Of a stretch of 64,000 nucleotides of DNA, positions 8,769 to 20,876 are shown piece after piece. Position numbers and translations under genes: made by a program. The notes under the pieces are model-generated. The model searched no databases. It was not told the DNA's origin and saw nothing but the letters and a program-made list of their open reading frames with translations. The number at the start of each line of letters is the position of its first letter. The first letter of the stretch is position 1. Source of the DNA: Flammeovirgaceae bacterium UBA4465 (lineage in GTDB: Bacteria > Bacteroidota > Bacteroidia > Cytophagales > Cyclobacteriaceae); assembly GCA_905182375.1 (NCBI GenBank), contig CAJJBF010000009.1, positions 45,984-109,983 on the forward strand, given 5' to 3'.

Positions 8769-10868
8769 TTAACCATTAACTTCTGAAATTACCGTCTCTG
8801 CTATACTGTTAGGCACACTGTCATAGTGCGAAAATGTAAGATTTGCGGTGGCTCTTCCTGATGTGATCGTTCTTAAATCCGTCACATAACCAAAAAGCGC
8901 TGAAAGCGGAACATCCGCCTTAACAACTTGAGAAACTCCACGGGTATCCATACCTTTCATAATTCCGCGACGTTTATTCAAATCACCAGTAACTGATCCC
9001 GTATACTCATCAGGGGTAATTACTTCGACAGCCATCACAGGCTCTAATAAAACCGGACTGGCTTTCTTCGCTGCCGCCTTAAATCCCATTCGCGCTGCTA
9101 ATTCAAAGGAAAGCGAATCTGAATCCACATCGTGGAAAGATCCATGATAAAGTCTTACTTTCATACTATCCAAAGGATATCCAGCCAATGGCCCATTGAC
9201 CATCGCTTGCTTAAACCCTTTTTCAATAGCAGGTATAAACTCCTTCGGGATTATTCCTCCCTTTATGGCATTAACAAACTGCAAACCAGTCTCTTTAAAG
9301 TCCTCATCTACAGGGCTTAGATCAAAAACAATATCAGCAAACTTACCTCTACCTCCAGATTGTTTTTTGTAAACCTCTTTATGCTCTACTTTGGTTCTTA
9401 TAGCCTCTTTATAAGCAACTTGTGGCGCCCCTTGATTGATTTCAACTTTGAACTCACGACGCAATCGGTCAATAATAATATCCAGATGGAGCTCGCCCAT
9501 GCCCTTTAATATTGTTTGACCTGTTTCATGATCGGTCTCGACTACTAGAGTAGGATCTTCTTCAACCAATTTGGCAATGCTCATGCCAAGTTTATCGACA
9601 TCTGCTTGGGCCTTTGGCTCTATGGCATAACCAATTACAGGATCAGGAAAATCCATCGTCTCTAAGACTATTTTATTTTTCTCATCACACAAGGTATCAC
9701 CTGTTTTGATATCCTTAAATCCAACGACCGCTCCAATATCTCCGCAGTGCAAAGTATCAATTTGATTTTGCTTATTGGCATGCATTTGAAAGATTCTTGA
9801 AATTCTTTCTTTCTTTCCTGTCCGAGTGTTAAAAACATATGAACCAGAATCTAGCGTACCTGAATACGATCTAATAAAACAAAGTCTACCAACAAAAGGA
9901 TCAGTTGCAATTTTGAAAGCCAATGCTGTAAATGGATCTTCGATCGTGGGCAATCGCTTGGCTTCCTCTTCTGTATCAGGATTGATTCCTATAATCTCAT
10001 CTTTGTCTAAAGGAGATGGCAATAGCTCCATGACATAGTCTAGCATTGTTTGAACCCCTTTGTTCTTGAATGCTGAACCACAAAGCATAGGTACAAAAGC
10101 CAAATCAATAGTAGCTGCTCTCAATGCTGCTATGATTTCATCTTTGGATATGGAATCAGGATCTTCAAAATATTTTTCCATTAATCCATCATCATACTCG
10201 GCTACTGACTCAACTAACTTTTCGCGATACTCAGCAACCTCTTCAAGCATATCTTCAGGAATCGGAATTTCCTCAAAAGTCATGCCTTGGTCTTCCTCAT
10301 TCCAAACCATCGCCTTGTTCTCAACTAAATCAACCACCCCTCTGAAGTTGTCTTCAGACCCTATAGGTAATTGCAAAGGAACCGCTGTGGTTCCCAACAT
10401 TTCTTTGACTTGCTTACAGACGTTAAGAAAATCTGACCCGGCACGATCCATTTTGTTTACAAAACCGATTCTTGCCACCTTATAATTATCAGCCAAACGC
10501 CAATTGGTTTCAGATTGGGGCTCAACACCATCCACAGCACTGAATAAAAATACCAAACCGTCTAATACACGCAATGATCGGTTTACTTCAACCGTAAAAT
10601 CGACGTGACCTGGTGTATCAATAATATTTATGTGATAGTCGTCCTCTTTATATTCCCAAAAAACGGTCGTAGCCGCTGAGGTAATAGTAATCCCTCGCTC
10701 CTGCTCTTGCTCCATCCAATCCATCGTGGCTGCGCCATCATGGACCTCTCCAATTTTGTGACTTGCACCTGTATAATATAATATGCGTTCTGTGGTAGTG
10801 GTTTTACCGGCGTCAATATGGGCAGCGATGCCAATATTACGCGTAAACTTCAAATTTCTTTTAGCCAT
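8769..10868 (-). CDS. fusA: Elongation factor G
   Basis: 699 aa. EF-G is the GTPase that drives translocation. The G-domain motifs are present: AHIDAGKTT (G1, about residue 17), DTPGHVDF (G3) and NKMDRAG (G4). Domains II-V follow; the [12 protein letters not shown] region near the C-terminus is domain IV/V. It lies between rpsG (11 nt) and rpsJ (19 nt). Length fits the canonical translocase. Confidence 0.98.
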   Translation of the reverse strand: MAKRNLKFTRNIGIAAHIDAGKTTTTERILYYTGASHKIGEVHDGAATMDWMEQEQERGITITSAATTVFWEYKEDDYHINIIDTPGHVDFTVEVNRSLRVLDGLVFLFSAVDGVEPQSETNWRLADNYKVARIGFVNKMDRAGSDFLNVCKQVKEMLGTTAVPLQLPIGSEDNFRGVVDLVENKAMVWNEEDQGMTFEEIPIPEDMLEEVAEYREKLVESVAEYDDGLMEKYFEDPDSISKDEIIAALRAATIDLAFVPMLCGSAFKNKGVQTMLDYVMELLPSPLDKDEIIGINPDTEEEAKRLPTIEDPFTALAFKIATDPFVGRLCFIRSYSGTLDSGSYVFNTRTGKKERISRIFQMHANKQNQIDTLHCGDIGAVVGFKDIKTGDTLCDEKNKIVLETMDFPDPVIGYAIEPKAQADVDKLGMSIAKLVEEDPTLVVETDHETGQTILKGMGELHLDIIIDRLRREFKVEINQGAPQVAYKEAIRTKVEHKEVYKKQSGGRGKFADIVFDLSPVDEDFKETGLQFVNAIKGGIIPKEFIPAIEKGFKQAMVNGPLAGYPLDSMKVRLYHGSFHDVDSDSLSFELAARMGFKAAAKKASPVLLEPVMAVEVITPDEYTGSVTGDLNKRRGIMKGMDTRGVSQVVKADVPLSALFGYVTDLRTITSGRATANLTFSHYDSVPNSIAETVISEVNG

Positions 10869-10879
10869 GAAAACTTAAT

Positions 10880-11347
10880 TTAAAATCTGAAGTGAGAAAA
10901 AGCTTTGTTAGCTTCTGCCATTCTGTGAGTATCATCTTTCTTCTTGACTGATGCCCCTTCACCTTTTGAAGCGGCTATGATTTCACCTGCAAGACGTTCC
11001 TTCATTGTTTTTTCTCCTCTTAATCGAGAGTACTTGATCATCCATTTGATCCCCAATGAAGTTTTTCTTTCGGGCCTTACCTCGATAGGCACTTGAAAGG
11101 TAGCTCCTCCAACTCTTCTACTTTTTACTTCGACAGCGGGCATAACTGTCTTAAGAGCCGACTTCCAGATCTCAATTCCGTTCTCACTCGTTTTTTCTTC
11201 TACTATCTTTATGGCATCATAAAAGATGCCATAGGAAAGGCTTTTCTTACCATCTACCATGAGGTAATTCACAAACTTTGTCACCAAGGTGTCTCCATAA
11301 ATTGGATCTGGTAAGATGTATCGCTTCTTTGGCTTAGATTTTCTCAT
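10880..11347 (-). CDS. rpsG: 30S ribosomal protein S7
   Basis: 155 aa. S7 nucleates assembly of the 30S head and binds at the E site. It starts MRKSKPKKRYILPDP and contains the VKSRRVGGATFQVPIEVRPERK signature. It lies 9 nt after rpsL and 11 nt before fusA. The length is normal for bacterial S7. Confidence 0.98.
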   Translation of the reverse strand: MRKSKPKKRYILPDPIYGDTLVTKFVNYLMVDGKKSLSYGIFYDAIKIVEEKTSENGIEIWKSALKTVMPAVEVKSRRVGGATFQVPIEVRPERKTSLGIKWMIKYSRLRGEKTMKERLAGEIIAASKGEGASVKKKDDTHRMAEANKAFSHFRF

Positions 11348-11356
11348 TTTTCTTAC

Positions 11357-11737
11357 TTATTTTTTGACCTTCGGCCTTTTAGCACCATACTTTGATCTTC
11401 TTTGCAACCTTCCGCTTACTCCAGCAGTGTCTAATGCACCACGGACGATGTGATAACGAACACCTGGGAGATCTTTTACTCTTCCACCACGAATCAATAC
11501 AATTGAGTGTTCCTGCAAATTATGGCCTTCACCTCCAATATATGCATTGACTTCTCTACCATTGGTCAATCGAACCCTAGCAACCTTTCTCATCGCTGAA
11601 TTAGGCTTTTTAGGTGTCGTTGTGTAGACACGTGTACACACACCTCTTCGCTGGGGACATGAGTCCAATGCGGGAGACTTAGATTTGGAAGTCAACTTTT
11701 TTCTTCCTTTCCTTACTAACTGCTGTATCGTCGGCAT
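11357..11737 (-). CDS. rpsL: 30S ribosomal protein S12
   Basis: 126 aa. S12 monitors codon-anticodon pairing at the decoding centre. The two conserved loops are present: [16 protein letters not shown] (contains the Lys at which streptomycin-resistance mutations occur in other bacteria; wild type here) and [14 protein letters not shown] (contains the Asp modified by RimO in some species). First gene of its operon, with a promoter 40-70 nt upstream. Confidence 0.98.
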   Translation of the reverse strand: MPTIQQLVRKGRKKLTSKSKSPALDSCPQRRGVCTRVYTTTPKKPNSAMRKVARVRLTNGREVNAYIGGEGHNLQEHSIVLIRGGRVKDLPGVRYHIVRGALDTAGVSGRLQRRSKYGAKRPKVKK

Positions 11738-11777
11738 TTGTCCTGTTTTTTTCTAAAAATCCTCAAATTTGGGAACG

Positions 11778-11808
11778 CAAAGATAGCGAGAAACATTCAA
11801 TATCTCAA
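11778..11808 (-). promoter_or_regulatory. Promoter of the rpsL-rpsG-fusA-rpsJ operon
   Basis: TATCTTTG (11778-11785, minus strand) is a perfect -7 element, and TTG (11806-11808) lies 20 nt upstream. The downstream bases GCGTTCC match the discriminator pattern of the other translation-gene promoters in the window. It is in the 91-nt gap after the DUF3467 gene. Confidence 0.8.
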
Positions 11809-11828
11809 TATGCATTCCACATAAATAA

Positions 11829-12146
11829 TCATGCTTCACCTACTGTACCTCCAAAATTAATTGGAAACTTGGGTGACTGTTCATTCTTTTTTATTTCTCC
11901 AAAAGTTTTTTCGTACTTTTGAATATTTTCCTCCAGCGCATATAAGAGCCTTTTTGCATGCTCTGGTGTAATTACAATACGTGCCTTTACTTTCGCCTTC
12001 GGCACACCAGGCATCAATCGTATGTAATCGATAACGAACTCACTACTCGAATGCGCAATCATAGCTAAGTTGGCATAAACCCCTTCAGCAATTTCCTCTG
12101 ATAGCTCTATATTCAAATTTTTATTAACCTCCTCTGGTTTATCCAT
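11829..12146 (-). CDS. DUF3467 family protein
   Basis: 105 aa. It starts immediately after the rpoC stop, with no intervening base. Sequence such as EGVYANLAMIAHSSSEFVIDY and RIVITPEHAKRLLYALEENI matches the DUF3467 family, small proteins often encoded next to rpoC in Bacteroidota. It has no signal peptide or membrane segment and is acidic at the N-terminus. Its biochemical role is not known to me; cotranscription with rpoBC suggests a link to transcription, but this is inference from position. Confidence 0.85.
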   Translation of the reverse strand: MDKPEEVNKNLNIELSEEIAEGVYANLAMIAHSSSEFVIDYIRLMPGVPKAKVKARIVITPEHAKRLLYALEENIQKYEKTFGEIKKNEQSPKFPINFGGTVGEA

Positions 12147-15100
12147 CTAGACTTCAGTTAAAGACGTTTCCTTTGGTTTAGAGAATTCTTCTCTAGCCAG
12201 TGTCATCTTGTCAAACTCTTCTTTATTGGCCACAAAGTTTTCATGGAATCTCTTGATCCCTGTTCCAGCAGGAATCAAATGACCTACAATCACATTTTCC
12301 TTCAAGCCCTCAAGTCCATCTCGCTTTCCTTTGATAGCTGCTTCACTCAAGACCTTAGTCGTCTCCTGAAAGGACGCTGCTGATATAAAGCTCCTGGTAC
12401 CTAAGGACGCCTGCGTAATTCCCTGAAGGATAGGTCTAGAAACTGCTGCTGAAGCGTTTCTTACCGAGATAATTTTAACATCTCTCCTCCTTAAATTAGA
12501 ATTTTCATCCCGCAATGTTCGACTAGAAATGATCTGTCCAGCCTTGACCGTATCAGAACCTCCCGGATCAACCACTACTTTTTTATCAAGAATTTGATCA
12601 TTTTCTTCCATAAAACTCAACCTATCGACAGATTGGTTGGTCAGGAACGAAGTATCACCGGCGTCTATAATGATTACTTTCTGCATCATTTGGCGCACGA
12701 TCGTTTCGATATGCTTGTCATTAATTTGAACTCCTTGCAATCGATAAACTTCTTGTATTTCGTTTACCAAATACTCTTGTACTGCCGTAGGTCCTTGAAT
12801 AGACAATATATCTGCTGGGGTGATCGATCCGTCAGACAAGGCCTCTCCTGCCTTAATAAAGTCATTATCTTGAACCAAGAAATGCTTAGATAGCGGTACT
12901 AAATAGCGTTTTTTGATACCATCTTTGGATTCAATAAACACTTCTCTGTTTCCTCTTTTTATCCCACCATAAGTCACAACACCATCGATTTCTGTGACAA
13001 CGGCGGGATTTGAAGGATTTCTTGCTTCAAAAAGTTCTGTAACTCGTGGTAAACCTCCGGTAATATCTCTAGACTTACCTGTATTTCGTGGTATTTTAGC
13101 CAACACCTGACCTGCCTTTATTGTTGCATCTTCGTCCACCGAAAGGTGGGCACTTACCGGAATATTGTATCCCTTCTCGGTATCTCCCGACTTAATAATG
13201 ATGGCTGGATTTTTTGCTTTATCCTTAGTGTCAATAATGACCTTTTCTCTGTGTCCCGTTTGCTCATCGGACTCTTCTTTGAAAGTAACTCCTTCAATGA
13301 TAGCCTCAAACGTGACCTTACCGTCAAATTCAGACATGATCACAGCATTATAGGGATCCCAAAAACAAAGCTCATCCCCATTACTTACCTTTTGACCATT
13401 TTTAACTTTAAGAATGGCGCCATAAGGTACGTGGTTACTCATCAATACTTTTGACTTTTTAGCATCTGTTATTCTTAATTCACCTGATCTTCCCATGACC
13501 ACTTGAATCGGATTTCCTTCATCATCGGTACTGTTTACAGTTCTTAATTCATCGAACTCAACGATCCCATCAAACTTTGAAAGAACAGTAGCATCTACAG
13601 CAATGTTCGACGCCGTACCTCCTACGTGAAAAGTCCTCAAGGTTAGCTGAGTCCCTGGCTCACCGATAGACTGAGCCGCAATCACGCCCACAGCTTCGCC
13701 TAAATGAGACATTCTTCCTGCTGACAGGCTGCGACCATAACACTTCGAACAAACCCCTCTTTTTGCCTCACAGGTCAATACAGAACGAATTTCAACCTCA
13801 TCAATATTTGTGGCCCCTATGATCTCAGTAATCTCTTCGGTAATCTCATTACCTGATTCAAGAATCATTTCTTCCGTGATTGGGTGATAAATATCATGTA
13901 CGGATACGCGACCCAATATTCGTTCTGATAATGATTCAACGATATCCTCATTGTCCTTCAAGGAGCGAACAACCAATCCTCTCAAAGTACCACAATCGGG
14001 TTCATTTACAACGACATCTTGTGCCACATCAACTAATCTTCTTGTAAGATATCCTGCATCTGCCGTTTTCAATGCAGTATCGGCCAAGCCCTTTCGAGCA
14101 CCATGCGTTGAAATAAAATATTCAAGAACATCCAAACCCTCTTTAAAGTTAGAAAGTATTGGATTTTCAATGATTCCACCGACAGAACCTGCTAGGTTTT
14201 TTTGAGGCTTAGCCATCAAACCTCTCATTCCTCCCAATTGTCTAATTTGCTCACGAGATCCCCTTGCACCTGAGTGCATCATCATATATATGGAATTAAA
14301 ACCTTGATCATCATCCTCTAGTTGCTTCATTAGCGTTGAGGTCAATTGTGTATTGGTTCTCGTCCATATATCGATCACTTGATTGTAGCGCTCGTTATCA
14401 GTAATCAAACCCATCAAATAGTTGTTCCAGACGCTGTCTACTTCTTTTTTCGCATCTGCTACCATTTGCGGTTTAGTTGCCGGGATATTGATATCACCCA
14501 ATCCCATAGACAGACCACCAGTGTAGGCCATTTGGAAACCCAATGACTTGATATCATCTAGAAAAACGGCGGTTGCTGCCATCCCTACAATCTTAAAGAC
14601 CCTAGAGATAATGTTTTGAAGCTTTTTCTTAGTAAGCAACTCATCGATATAGCCTACTTCTTTGGGGACAAATTCATTAAAGAGTACCCTTCCCGCAACG
14701 GTATCCACTAATTTTTCTTCTAATCCTTCTCCAACTTTGACATGGGTTCTTACTTTGATATGCGCATGCTTTGAAATTACTCCCTCATTTAAGGCAATGA
14801 TCACTTCCTGAGAATTATAGAAAATCATACCCTCACCTTTTACCACTTCTTCAGGGGTACTTTTTCTACCCTTCGTAACATAGTAAAGGCCAAGGACCAT
14901 ATCCTGAGATGGCACGGCTATCGGCGCTCCATTAGCTGGATTGAGAATGTTGTGGGAGGAAAGCATCAAAAGTGAAGCTTCCAAAATAGCCTCTTGTCCC
15001 AATGGAACGTGCACCGCCATCTGATCTCCATCAAAATCGGCATTGAATGCGGTACAAACCAATGGATGTAATTGTATGGCTTTGCCCTCAATTAGCTTTG

Positions 15101-16457
15101 GCTGAAAGGCTTGTATACCTAATCTGTGTAAGGTTGGAGCCCTATTTAAAAGAACAGGATGTCCTTTTAATACGTTTTCAAGTATGTCCCAAACAACTGG
15201 ATCTTTTCTATCAACAATTTTCTTAGCTGATTTTACTGTTTTTACGATCCCTCTTTCAATCAACTTTCGGATCACAAAAGGCTTGAAAAGCTCAGCGGCC
15301 ATGTTCTTAGGCAATCCACATTCGTGCATTTTTAATTCTGGACCTACCACAATCACTGATCGACCAGAATAATCTACTCTTTTTCCTAATAAATTTTGAC
15401 GAAACCGCCCTTGTTTCCCCTTAAGCATATCACTCAATGACTTGAGCGCACGATTTCCATCTGAACGAACCGCATTCACTTTACGAGAGTTATCAAATAA
15501 AGAATCTACTGCTTCCTGAAGCATTCGCTTTTCATTACGCAGTATTACTTCCGGTGCCTTAATATCAATCAACCTTTTGAGTCTATTGTTTCGGATAATT
15601 ACACGCCTATAAAGATCGTTCAAATCTGAAGTCGCAAAGCGTCCTCCATCCAAAGGAACAAGGGGTCTTAATTCAGGCGGTATTACAGGAACCATTTTAA
15701 TGATCATCCATTCCGGTCTGTTTTCGATCCTAGTTTTAGCTTCTCTGAAAGCCTCCACTACTTTGAGTCTCTTTAATGCTTCCGCCTTGCGCTGCTGAGA
15801 AGTATCTGTAGCCGCTTGATGTCTTAATTGATAAGATAAATCATCCAATTCAATCCGAGAAAGTAACATTTCTAAAGCCTCAGCACCCATTTTTGCAATG
15901 AATTTTTGTGGGTCATCATCGGGCAACAGCTGATTTTCTCTGGGCAACTTATCGAGAATGTCTAAATATTCATCCTCAGTTAGAAAATCAAGCTTATTTA
16001 TTCCTTCTTCTTCCTTTGCTCCGGGCTGGATAACAACATAGCGTTCGTAGTAAATGATCGTATCCAATTTTTTAGATGGCATTCCTAGTAAGTAGCCTAT
16101 CTTGTTAGGCAATGATCTGAAATACCAAATATGAGCTACAGGGACAACCAATTCAATGTGCCCCATTCGCTCTCTTCTTACCTTCTTTTCAGTAACTTCA
16201 ACCCCACATCTATCACATATAATTCCTTTATATCTTATCCTCTTATATTTTCCACAATGGCATTCCCAATCCTTAACAGGACCAAAAATACGCTCGCAAA
16301 ACAAACCTCCCATTTCTGGTTTGTAAGTCCTATAATTAATGGTTTCCGGCTGAGTTACTTCTCCATTAGATTCCTCTAGGATGGATTCGGGTGATGCCAA
16401 ACTAATGGTCACCCTTGAAAAGTCAAGTGTCAGTTTTTTATTTTTTCTGAATGCCAT
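12147..16457 (-). CDS. rpoC: DNA-directed RNA polymerase beta' subunit
   Basis: 1436 aa, full length. The N-terminal zinc finger is [20 protein letters not shown] (residues about 66-85), the catalytic Mg-binding loop is NADFDGDQM (about residue 470), and the second zinc site is [11 protein letters not shown], followed by the bridge-helix/trigger-loop region with [15 protein letters not shown]. The C-terminal [11 protein letters not shown] region is also present. It begins 37 nt after the rpoB stop. Unlike rpoB, it is uninterrupted. Confidence 0.98.
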   Translation of the reverse strand: MAFRKNKKLTLDFSRVTISLASPESILEESNGEVTQPETINYRTYKPEMGGLFCERIFGPVKDWECHCGKYKRIRYKGIICDRCGVEVTEKKVRRERMGHIELVVPVAHIWYFRSLPNKIGYLLGMPSKKLDTIIYYERYVVIQPGAKEEEGINKLDFLTEDEYLDILDKLPRENQLLPDDDPQKFIAKMGAEALEMLLSRIELDDLSYQLRHQAATDTSQQRKAEALKRLKVVEAFREAKTRIENRPEWMIIKMVPVIPPELRPLVPLDGGRFATSDLNDLYRRVIIRNNRLKRLIDIKAPEVILRNEKRMLQEAVDSLFDNSRKVNAVRSDGNRALKSLSDMLKGKQGRFRQNLLGKRVDYSGRSVIVVGPELKMHECGLPKNMAAELFKPFVIRKLIERGIVKTVKSAKKIVDRKDPVVWDILENVLKGHPVLLNRAPTLHRLGIQAFQPKLIEGKAIQLHPLVCTAFNADFDGDQMAVHVPLGQEAILEASLLMLSSHNILNPANGAPIAVPSQDMVLGLYYVTKGRKSTPEEVVKGEGMIFYNSQEVIIALNEGVISKHAHIKVRTHVKVGEGLEEKLVDTVAGRVLFNEFVPKEVGYIDELLTKKKLQNIISRVFKIVGMAATAVFLDDIKSLGFQMAYTGGLSMGLGDINIPATKPQMVADAKKEVDSVWNNYLMGLITDNERYNQVIDIWTRTNTQLTSTLMKQLEDDDQGFNSIYMMMHSGARGSREQIRQLGGMRGLMAKPQKNLAGSVGGIIENPILSNFKEGLDVLEYFISTHGARKGLADTALKTADAGYLTRRLVDVAQDVVVNEPDCGTLRGLVVRSLKDNEDIVESLSERILGRVSVHDIYHPITEEMILESGNEITEEITEIIGATNIDEVEIRSVLTCEAKRGVCSKCYGRSLSAGRMSHLGEAVGVIAAQSIGEPGTQLTLRTFHVGGTASNIAVDATVLSKFDGIVEFDELRTVNSTDDEGNPIQVVMGRSGELRITDAKKSKVLMSNHVPYGAILKVKNGQKVSNGDELCFWDPYNAVIMSEFDGKVTFEAIIEGVTFKEESDEQTGHREKVIIDTKDKAKNPAIIIKSGDTEKGYNIPVSAHLSVDEDATIKAGQVLAKIPRNTGKSRDITGGLPRVTELFEARNPSNPAVVTEIDGVVTYGGIKRGNREVFIESKDGIKKRYLVPLSKHFLVQDNDFIKAGEALSDGSITPADILSIQGPTAVQEYLVNEIQEVYRLQGVQINDKHIETIVRQMMQKVIIIDAGDTSFLTNQSVDRLSFMEENDQILDKKVVVDPGGSDTVKAGQIISSRTLRDENSNLRRRDVKIISVRNASAAVSRPILQGITQASLGTRSFISAASFQETTKVLSEAAIKGKRDGLEGLKENVIVGHLIPAGTGIKRFHENFVANKEEFDKMTLAREEFSKPKETSLTEV

Positions 16458-16494
16458 AATTTATCTTTTCTAAACTTAAATAAGCGATAACTAT

Positions 16495-19227
16495 TTAATC
16501 TAATGTAATTTCAAGAGCCAAACCTCTTAATTCATGAACCAGAACATTGAATGATTCCGGTATGTTCGGCTTTACCATGTTTTCCCCTTTAACAATGGCT
16601 TCGTACGCCTTTGCTCTTCCGATAACATCATCCGACTTGATCGTGAGAATTTCCTGAAGTACGTGCGCTGCACCAAAAGCCTCAAGCGCCCAAACTTCCA
16701 TTTCTCCAAATCTTTGACCTCCAAATTGAGCTTTACCACCTAAAGGCTGTTGAGTGATCAATGAATAAGGCCCGATCGATCTAGCGTGCATTTTATCATC
16801 CACCAAGTGCCCCAATTTCAGCATATATGCAATACCCACCGTTACTGGTTGATCAAACTTTTCGCCTGTCAATCCATCATAAAGATACGTCCGCCCAAAG
16901 GAGGGTAATCCTGCTTCTTTCAATTCATTTTGAACTTGCTCCTCAGTCGCTCCATCAAAAATAGGTGTCGCATAAGTTCTATCTAGCTCCTTTCCTGCCC
17001 ATGCCAGAACAGTTTCATATATTTGGCCAATGTTCATACGGGAAGGAACTCCTAGAGGATTCAAAACAATATCCATAGGTGTACCATCTTCCATAAAAGG
17101 CATATCTTCATCACGAACAATTTTAGCCACAACACCCTTATTACCATGGCGGCCTGCCATCTTATCTCCTACTTTGAGTTTACGCTTTTTGGCTATATAA
17201 ACTTTAGCTAGCTTCATAATGCCTGCAGGAAGTTCATCTCCCACTTCATAGGTAAATCTTTCTCGTTTAAACAGACCCGTAAATTCATTCCTCTTTATAA
17301 TATATCGCTTGATCAAACTGAAAATTAATTCATTTGTCTCACCATCCTTCACCCATCCTTCATGGGCTAAGTCACTTATAAGATTGGACTCTTCGGGAAC
17401 AGAATACGTACTTTCATCTCTGAAAATGTTTTTGGCAGGAAATAAATTCTCTTCTATATTCTTTCTAGAAAATTTCGCTCCTTTTGACATTACTGGTTCA
17501 CCAAACTTGTGATTGATTCCCTGACATGTCTTTCCCTCCAACAATGTGACAAGTTTATCCACCATTTGGTTTCTAACTTCAGTCAACTCAGCACCGTATT
17601 TTCCTTTGAGCACCCCTACCGCCTTTTTCGTTCTTGCCCTGAGATCCTTATCTTTTTTAGGGCGAGCAAATAGCTTGGTTTCAATAACTACTCCCGTTAA
17701 TGAAGGTTTTGCCTTTAAAGAAGCATCTTTTACATCACCTGCTTTATCTCCAAAAATGGCCCTTAATAATTTCTCTTCAGGGGTTGGATCCGATTCCCCT
17801 TTTGGGGTGATCTTACCAATCATAATATCCCCTTCCGTGATCTCCGCACCGATGCGTATGATCCCATCTTCATCTAAATTCTTCACAGCCTCTTCACTTA
17901 CATTAGGGATTTCGGAAGTTAATTCTTCTAAACCCCTTTTAGTATCCCTGACCTCGAGTTCAAACGAATCAATATGTATAGAAGTAAAGACATCTTCGCG
18001 AACCACACGATCTGAAATAACGATTGCATCTTCAAAATTATAACCTTGCCATGGCATGTAAGCTACCATTAGGTTACGCCCTAGCGCAAGCTCTCCTTGC
18101 TCGGTAGCAAACCCCTGACAAAGAGGTTGTCCTTTCGACACCCTCTCGCCTTTCAGCACTATGGGCTTAAGATTGACTGAGGTATCTTGATTGGTTCTAC
18201 GAAATTTTATTAACTCATAAGTCGTAGTATCTGTATCAAAAGACAAGATTTTTTCATTTTCATCCTGATCATATTTTACGGTGATCATCTTGGCATCAAC
18301 ATATTCTACAATACCATCAGCCTCCGCTAAAATCAAAGAGCGCGAATCTAAAGCTACCCTACTCTCCAAACCTGTACCTACAATAGGTGCCTCAGGAATT
18401 AAAAGCGGAACTGCTTGACGCTGCATGTTAGACCCCATTAATGCCCTGTTTGCATCATCGTGCTCAAGAAAAGGAATCATTGAAGCGGCTACCGATACGA
18501 TTTGATTTGGAGCTACATCCATATAGGTCAAATCTTTCGGCTCGACGACCGGAAAATCACCCTCGAACCTTGCCTTTACCTTATCGTTTAAGAATTTGCC
18601 CTCATCGCTTAATGGTGCATTCGCCTGTGCAATGTTGAATGTATCTTCTTCCTCTGCTGTCAAATACCTGACGTTTCCGGACATATCAACTTTTCCCTCG
18701 TCTACCTCTCTATAGGGCGTCTCAATAAAGCCCATCTGATTCACCTTAGCATGTACACACAAGGAAGAGATCAAACCAATATTCGGCCCTTCAGGAGTTT
18801 CAATTGTACACAATCGACCATAATGCGTATAATGAACATCTCTCACTTCAAATCCAGCTCTTTCTCTGGAAAGACCACCAGGTCCTAGTGCAGACATTCT
18901 TCTTTTATGCGTAACCTCTGCCAATGGATTGGTTTGATCCATGAACTGAGACAGTTGATTAGTTCCAAAAAAGGAGTTGATTACCGAAGATAAAGTCCTG
19001 GCGTTAATCAAATCGACAGGTTTGAAATCCTCGTTGTCCCGTACATTCATCCGTTCCCTAATGGTTCTTGCCATTCTTGACAAGCCCACGCCAAATTGAG
19101 CATATAGTTGCTCACCAACCGTTCTTACTCTTCTATTGCTTAAGTGATCAATGTCGTCAACAAGTGTCTTGCTGTTGATCAAACCAATTAAATACTTAAT
19201 GATAAGAATAATATCTTCGCTCGTCAA
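16495..19227 (-). CDS. rpoB: RNA polymerase beta subunit, C-terminal part (rpoB broken by a frameshift)
   Basis: 910 aa from a TTG; in this frame the reading stays open upstream to about 19272, where it should join the N-terminal part. It carries the rifampicin-region block [20 protein letters not shown] (wild type), the catalytic and C-terminal RpoB domains including the clamp-contact sequence [20 protein letters not shown], and ends near the rpoC start. The TTG is only the first possible start codon after the break, not a credible independent start, because conserved RpoB sequence ([18 protein letters not shown]) continues upstream of it. See the N-terminal entry. Confidence 0.93.
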   Translation of the reverse strand: MTSEDIILIIKYLIGLINSKTLVDDIDHLSNRRVRTVGEQLYAQFGVGLSRMARTIRERMNVRDNEDFKPVDLINARTLSSVINSFFGTNQLSQFMDQTNPLAEVTHKRRMSALGPGGLSRERAGFEVRDVHYTHYGRLCTIETPEGPNIGLISSLCVHAKVNQMGFIETPYREVDEGKVDMSGNVRYLTAEEEDTFNIAQANAPLSDEGKFLNDKVKARFEGDFPVVEPKDLTYMDVAPNQIVSVAASMIPFLEHDDANRALMGSNMQRQAVPLLIPEAPIVGTGLESRVALDSRSLILAEADGIVEYVDAKMITVKYDQDENEKILSFDTDTTTYELIKFRRTNQDTSVNLKPIVLKGERVSKGQPLCQGFATEQGELALGRNLMVAYMPWQGYNFEDAIVISDRVVREDVFTSIHIDSFELEVRDTKRGLEELTSEIPNVSEEAVKNLDEDGIIRIGAEITEGDIMIGKITPKGESDPTPEEKLLRAIFGDKAGDVKDASLKAKPSLTGVVIETKLFARPKKDKDLRARTKKAVGVLKGKYGAELTEVRNQMVDKLVTLLEGKTCQGINHKFGEPVMSKGAKFSRKNIEENLFPAKNIFRDESTYSVPEESNLISDLAHEGWVKDGETNELIFSLIKRYIIKRNEFTGLFKRERFTYEVGDELPAGIMKLAKVYIAKKRKLKVGDKMAGRHGNKGVVAKIVRDEDMPFMEDGTPMDIVLNPLGVPSRMNIGQIYETVLAWAGKELDRTYATPIFDGATEEQVQNELKEAGLPSFGRTYLYDGLTGEKFDQPVTVGIAYMLKLGHLVDDKMHARSIGPYSLITQQPLGGKAQFGGQRFGEMEVWALEAFGAAHVLQEILTIKSDDVIGRAKAYEAIVKGENMVKPNIPESFNVLVHELRGLALEITLD

Positions 19228-19264
19228 AACACGCTTATCGTAGCCTGTCGAGAGTCCTAACTTT

Positions 19265-20362
19265 TTAGATACTTCTACCTACTTCTCCCAAATCATATCT
19301 TTTCTCACTGAAAAATAGATTTTGAATAATATCTCGTGCCGTCTGCTCGTCAGGAGCCTCGGTATTTCTTAATTGACGATAAATGGTCTCAACAGCTTCC
19401 TTTTCAGAATTAGATTGATCTTTTTGAAGAGTATTGTAAATAATAGAATAATCGGTAACATTCACCTCTTTGCGATGGAGAATAATGGACTTACTTCCTG
19501 AGTCAAGGATGGTTTGTATGTCTTCTTCCTTCAACACACTATCCCGCTCAAGAACTACCTCATTTCGATCAATAGAGACTACTTCTCCTGTATCTTCATC
19601 AACAAAATCTTCAATCCAAGTACGCAATACTCTTGCTGCTAGTCGACGATCGATGACCTTTTTAAGTGCTTTTTGTGTAGCCTCAACCTCCTCCGATAAT
19701 CCAAATAAATCTAGTATGTCTTTGTCAGTACCGTACCCAATTGATCTGAGTAAGGTCGTGATTGGAAACTTTTTCTTCCTATCAATATACGCATACATGA
19801 CATTATTTACATCTGTTGCAAATTCTATCCATGACCCTTTAAAAGGAATAATTCTGGCCGAATAAAGCAACGTACCATTTGTGTGTTTACTTTGAGCAAA
19901 AAACACTCCTGGTGACCTGTGTAGTTGGGAAACAATGACCCTCTCTGCTCCGTTGATCACAAAAGAGCCCTTATCGGTCATGTACGGGATATTCCCTAAG
20001 AACACCTCCTGCTCAATAGTTTCAAACTCTTCGTTTTCTGTGTCGTTACAAAGTAATCTCAACTTGGCTTTTAAAGGTACTGAATACGTCAATCCTCTCT
20101 CAATCGATTCCTGTATCGAATATCGGGGGGGATCTACAGTATAATCAATAAATTCCAGTTTAAAATTATCTCGCGAATCAGAGATGGGGAAATTCTCCAT
20201 AAAAACCTTGTATAGGCCTTCGGAGTCCCTCAACTCAGTCGGAGTGTCTAACTGAAAAAAGTCAACAAATGATTTGAGTTGTACGTCCAGAAAGTCGGGA
20301 TAATCTATCACAGACTTAATAGATGAGAAATTTATTCTCTTATTTATTTTTTTGGTAGCCAA
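19265..20362 (-). CDS. rpoB: RNA polymerase beta subunit, N-terminal part (rpoB broken by a frameshift)
   Basis: 365 aa. Initiation appears to be at TTG 20362 (reading TTG-GCT-ACC..., [11 protein letters not shown]), because a TAA lies two codons upstream and no ATG is available. The frame ends at ...[11 protein letters not shown]-stop at 19265, whereas RpoB normally continues GEVGRYxxNKKL. Moving +1 restores [18 protein letters not shown] and the rest of the protein. The junction also seems to lack the conserved Tyr and one more residue, so the underlying event could be a 5-nt loss rather than a single inserted base. rpoB is essential, so the break is probably a sequence error. Confidence 0.93.
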   Translation of the reverse strand: MATKKINKRINFSSIKSVIDYPDFLDVQLKSFVDFFQLDTPTELRDSEGLYKVFMENFPISDSRDNFKLEFIDYTVDPPRYSIQESIERGLTYSVPLKAKLRLLCNDTENEEFETIEQEVFLGNIPYMTDKGSFVINGAERVIVSQLHRSPGVFFAQSKHTNGTLLYSARIIPFKGSWIEFATDVNNVMYAYIDRKKKFPITTLLRSIGYGTDKDILDLFGLSEEVEATQKALKKVIDRRLAARVLRTWIEDFVDEDTGEVVSIDRNEVVLERDSVLKEEDIQTILDSGSKSIILHRKEVNVTDYSIIYNTLQKDQSNSEKEAVETIYRQLRNTEAPDEQTARDIIQNLFFSEKRYDLGEVGRSI

Positions 20363-20425
20363 GGATTAAACAGGTTATTGTTAAACTACATTACAATTTC
20401 GTCGTACCTATGTACAAACAGGAAA

Positions 20426-20449
20426 AGACCTGACCAAATGGCCAGGCCT
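20426..20449 (-). terminator. Attenuator-like hairpin between rplL and rpoB
   Basis: On the minus strand a 10-bp stem (20449-20440 with 20435-20426, two G-U pairs) closes a 4-nt ATTT loop and is followed by TTTT then CC. It lies in the 110-nt rplL-rpoB gap. In E. coli a partial terminator at the same position sets the ratio of ribosomal protein to polymerase mRNA; a similar role here is inferred from position and structure. Confidence 0.7.
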
Positions 20450-20472
20450 ACTTCCGAGATTTTATGTAGAAC

Positions 20473-20847
20473 TTACTTTAATTCTACTTCCGCTCCAGCT
20501 TCTTCCAGTTGCTTTTTGAGACCTTCGGCCTCTTCTTTAGCAAGACCTTCTTTTACCGCCTTTGGAGCAGAATCCACAAGATCTTTAGCCTCTTTTAGAC
20601 CTAACCCTGTCAATTCTTTTACCAGCTTCACGATTGCCAATTTGGCACCCCCTGGTGCTTTCAATATCACATCGAAAGCTGACTTTTCTTCAGCAGCCTC
20701 TCCGCCACCGGAACCTGCTGCCATTACTGGAGCAGCAGCTGCTGCTGGTTCTATACCATATTCATCCTTAAGGATTGTTGCTAACTCGCTTACCTCTTTT
20801 ACTGTAAGATTGACAAGCTGTTCCGCAAATTCTTTTAAATCCGCCAT
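20473..20847 (-). CDS. rplL: 50S ribosomal protein L7/L12
   Basis: 124 aa. L12 forms the flexible stalk that recruits translational GTPases. The N-terminal dimerisation domain ([20 protein letters not shown]), the Ala/Gly-rich hinge ([15 protein letters not shown]) and the C-terminal domain ([20 protein letters not shown]) are all visible. It follows rplJ by 29 nt and precedes the attenuator-like hairpin. Confidence 0.98.
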   Translation of the reverse strand: MADLKEFAEQLVNLTVKEVSELATILKDEYGIEPAAAAAPVMAAGSGGGEAAEEKSAFDVILKAPGGAKLAIVKLVKELTGLGLKEAKDLVDSAPKAVKEGLAKEEAEGLKKQLEEAGAEVELK

Positions 20848-20876
20848 TTTAATTAGTTAATTTATTGATCAATTAT

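Noticed and set aside
16495-20362. Naturally split beta subunit like archaeal RpoB'/B''.
   Set aside because: The break falls inside a conserved segment and the second part has only a TTG without a leader, while conserved sequence continues upstream of it. No natural split is known at this point.
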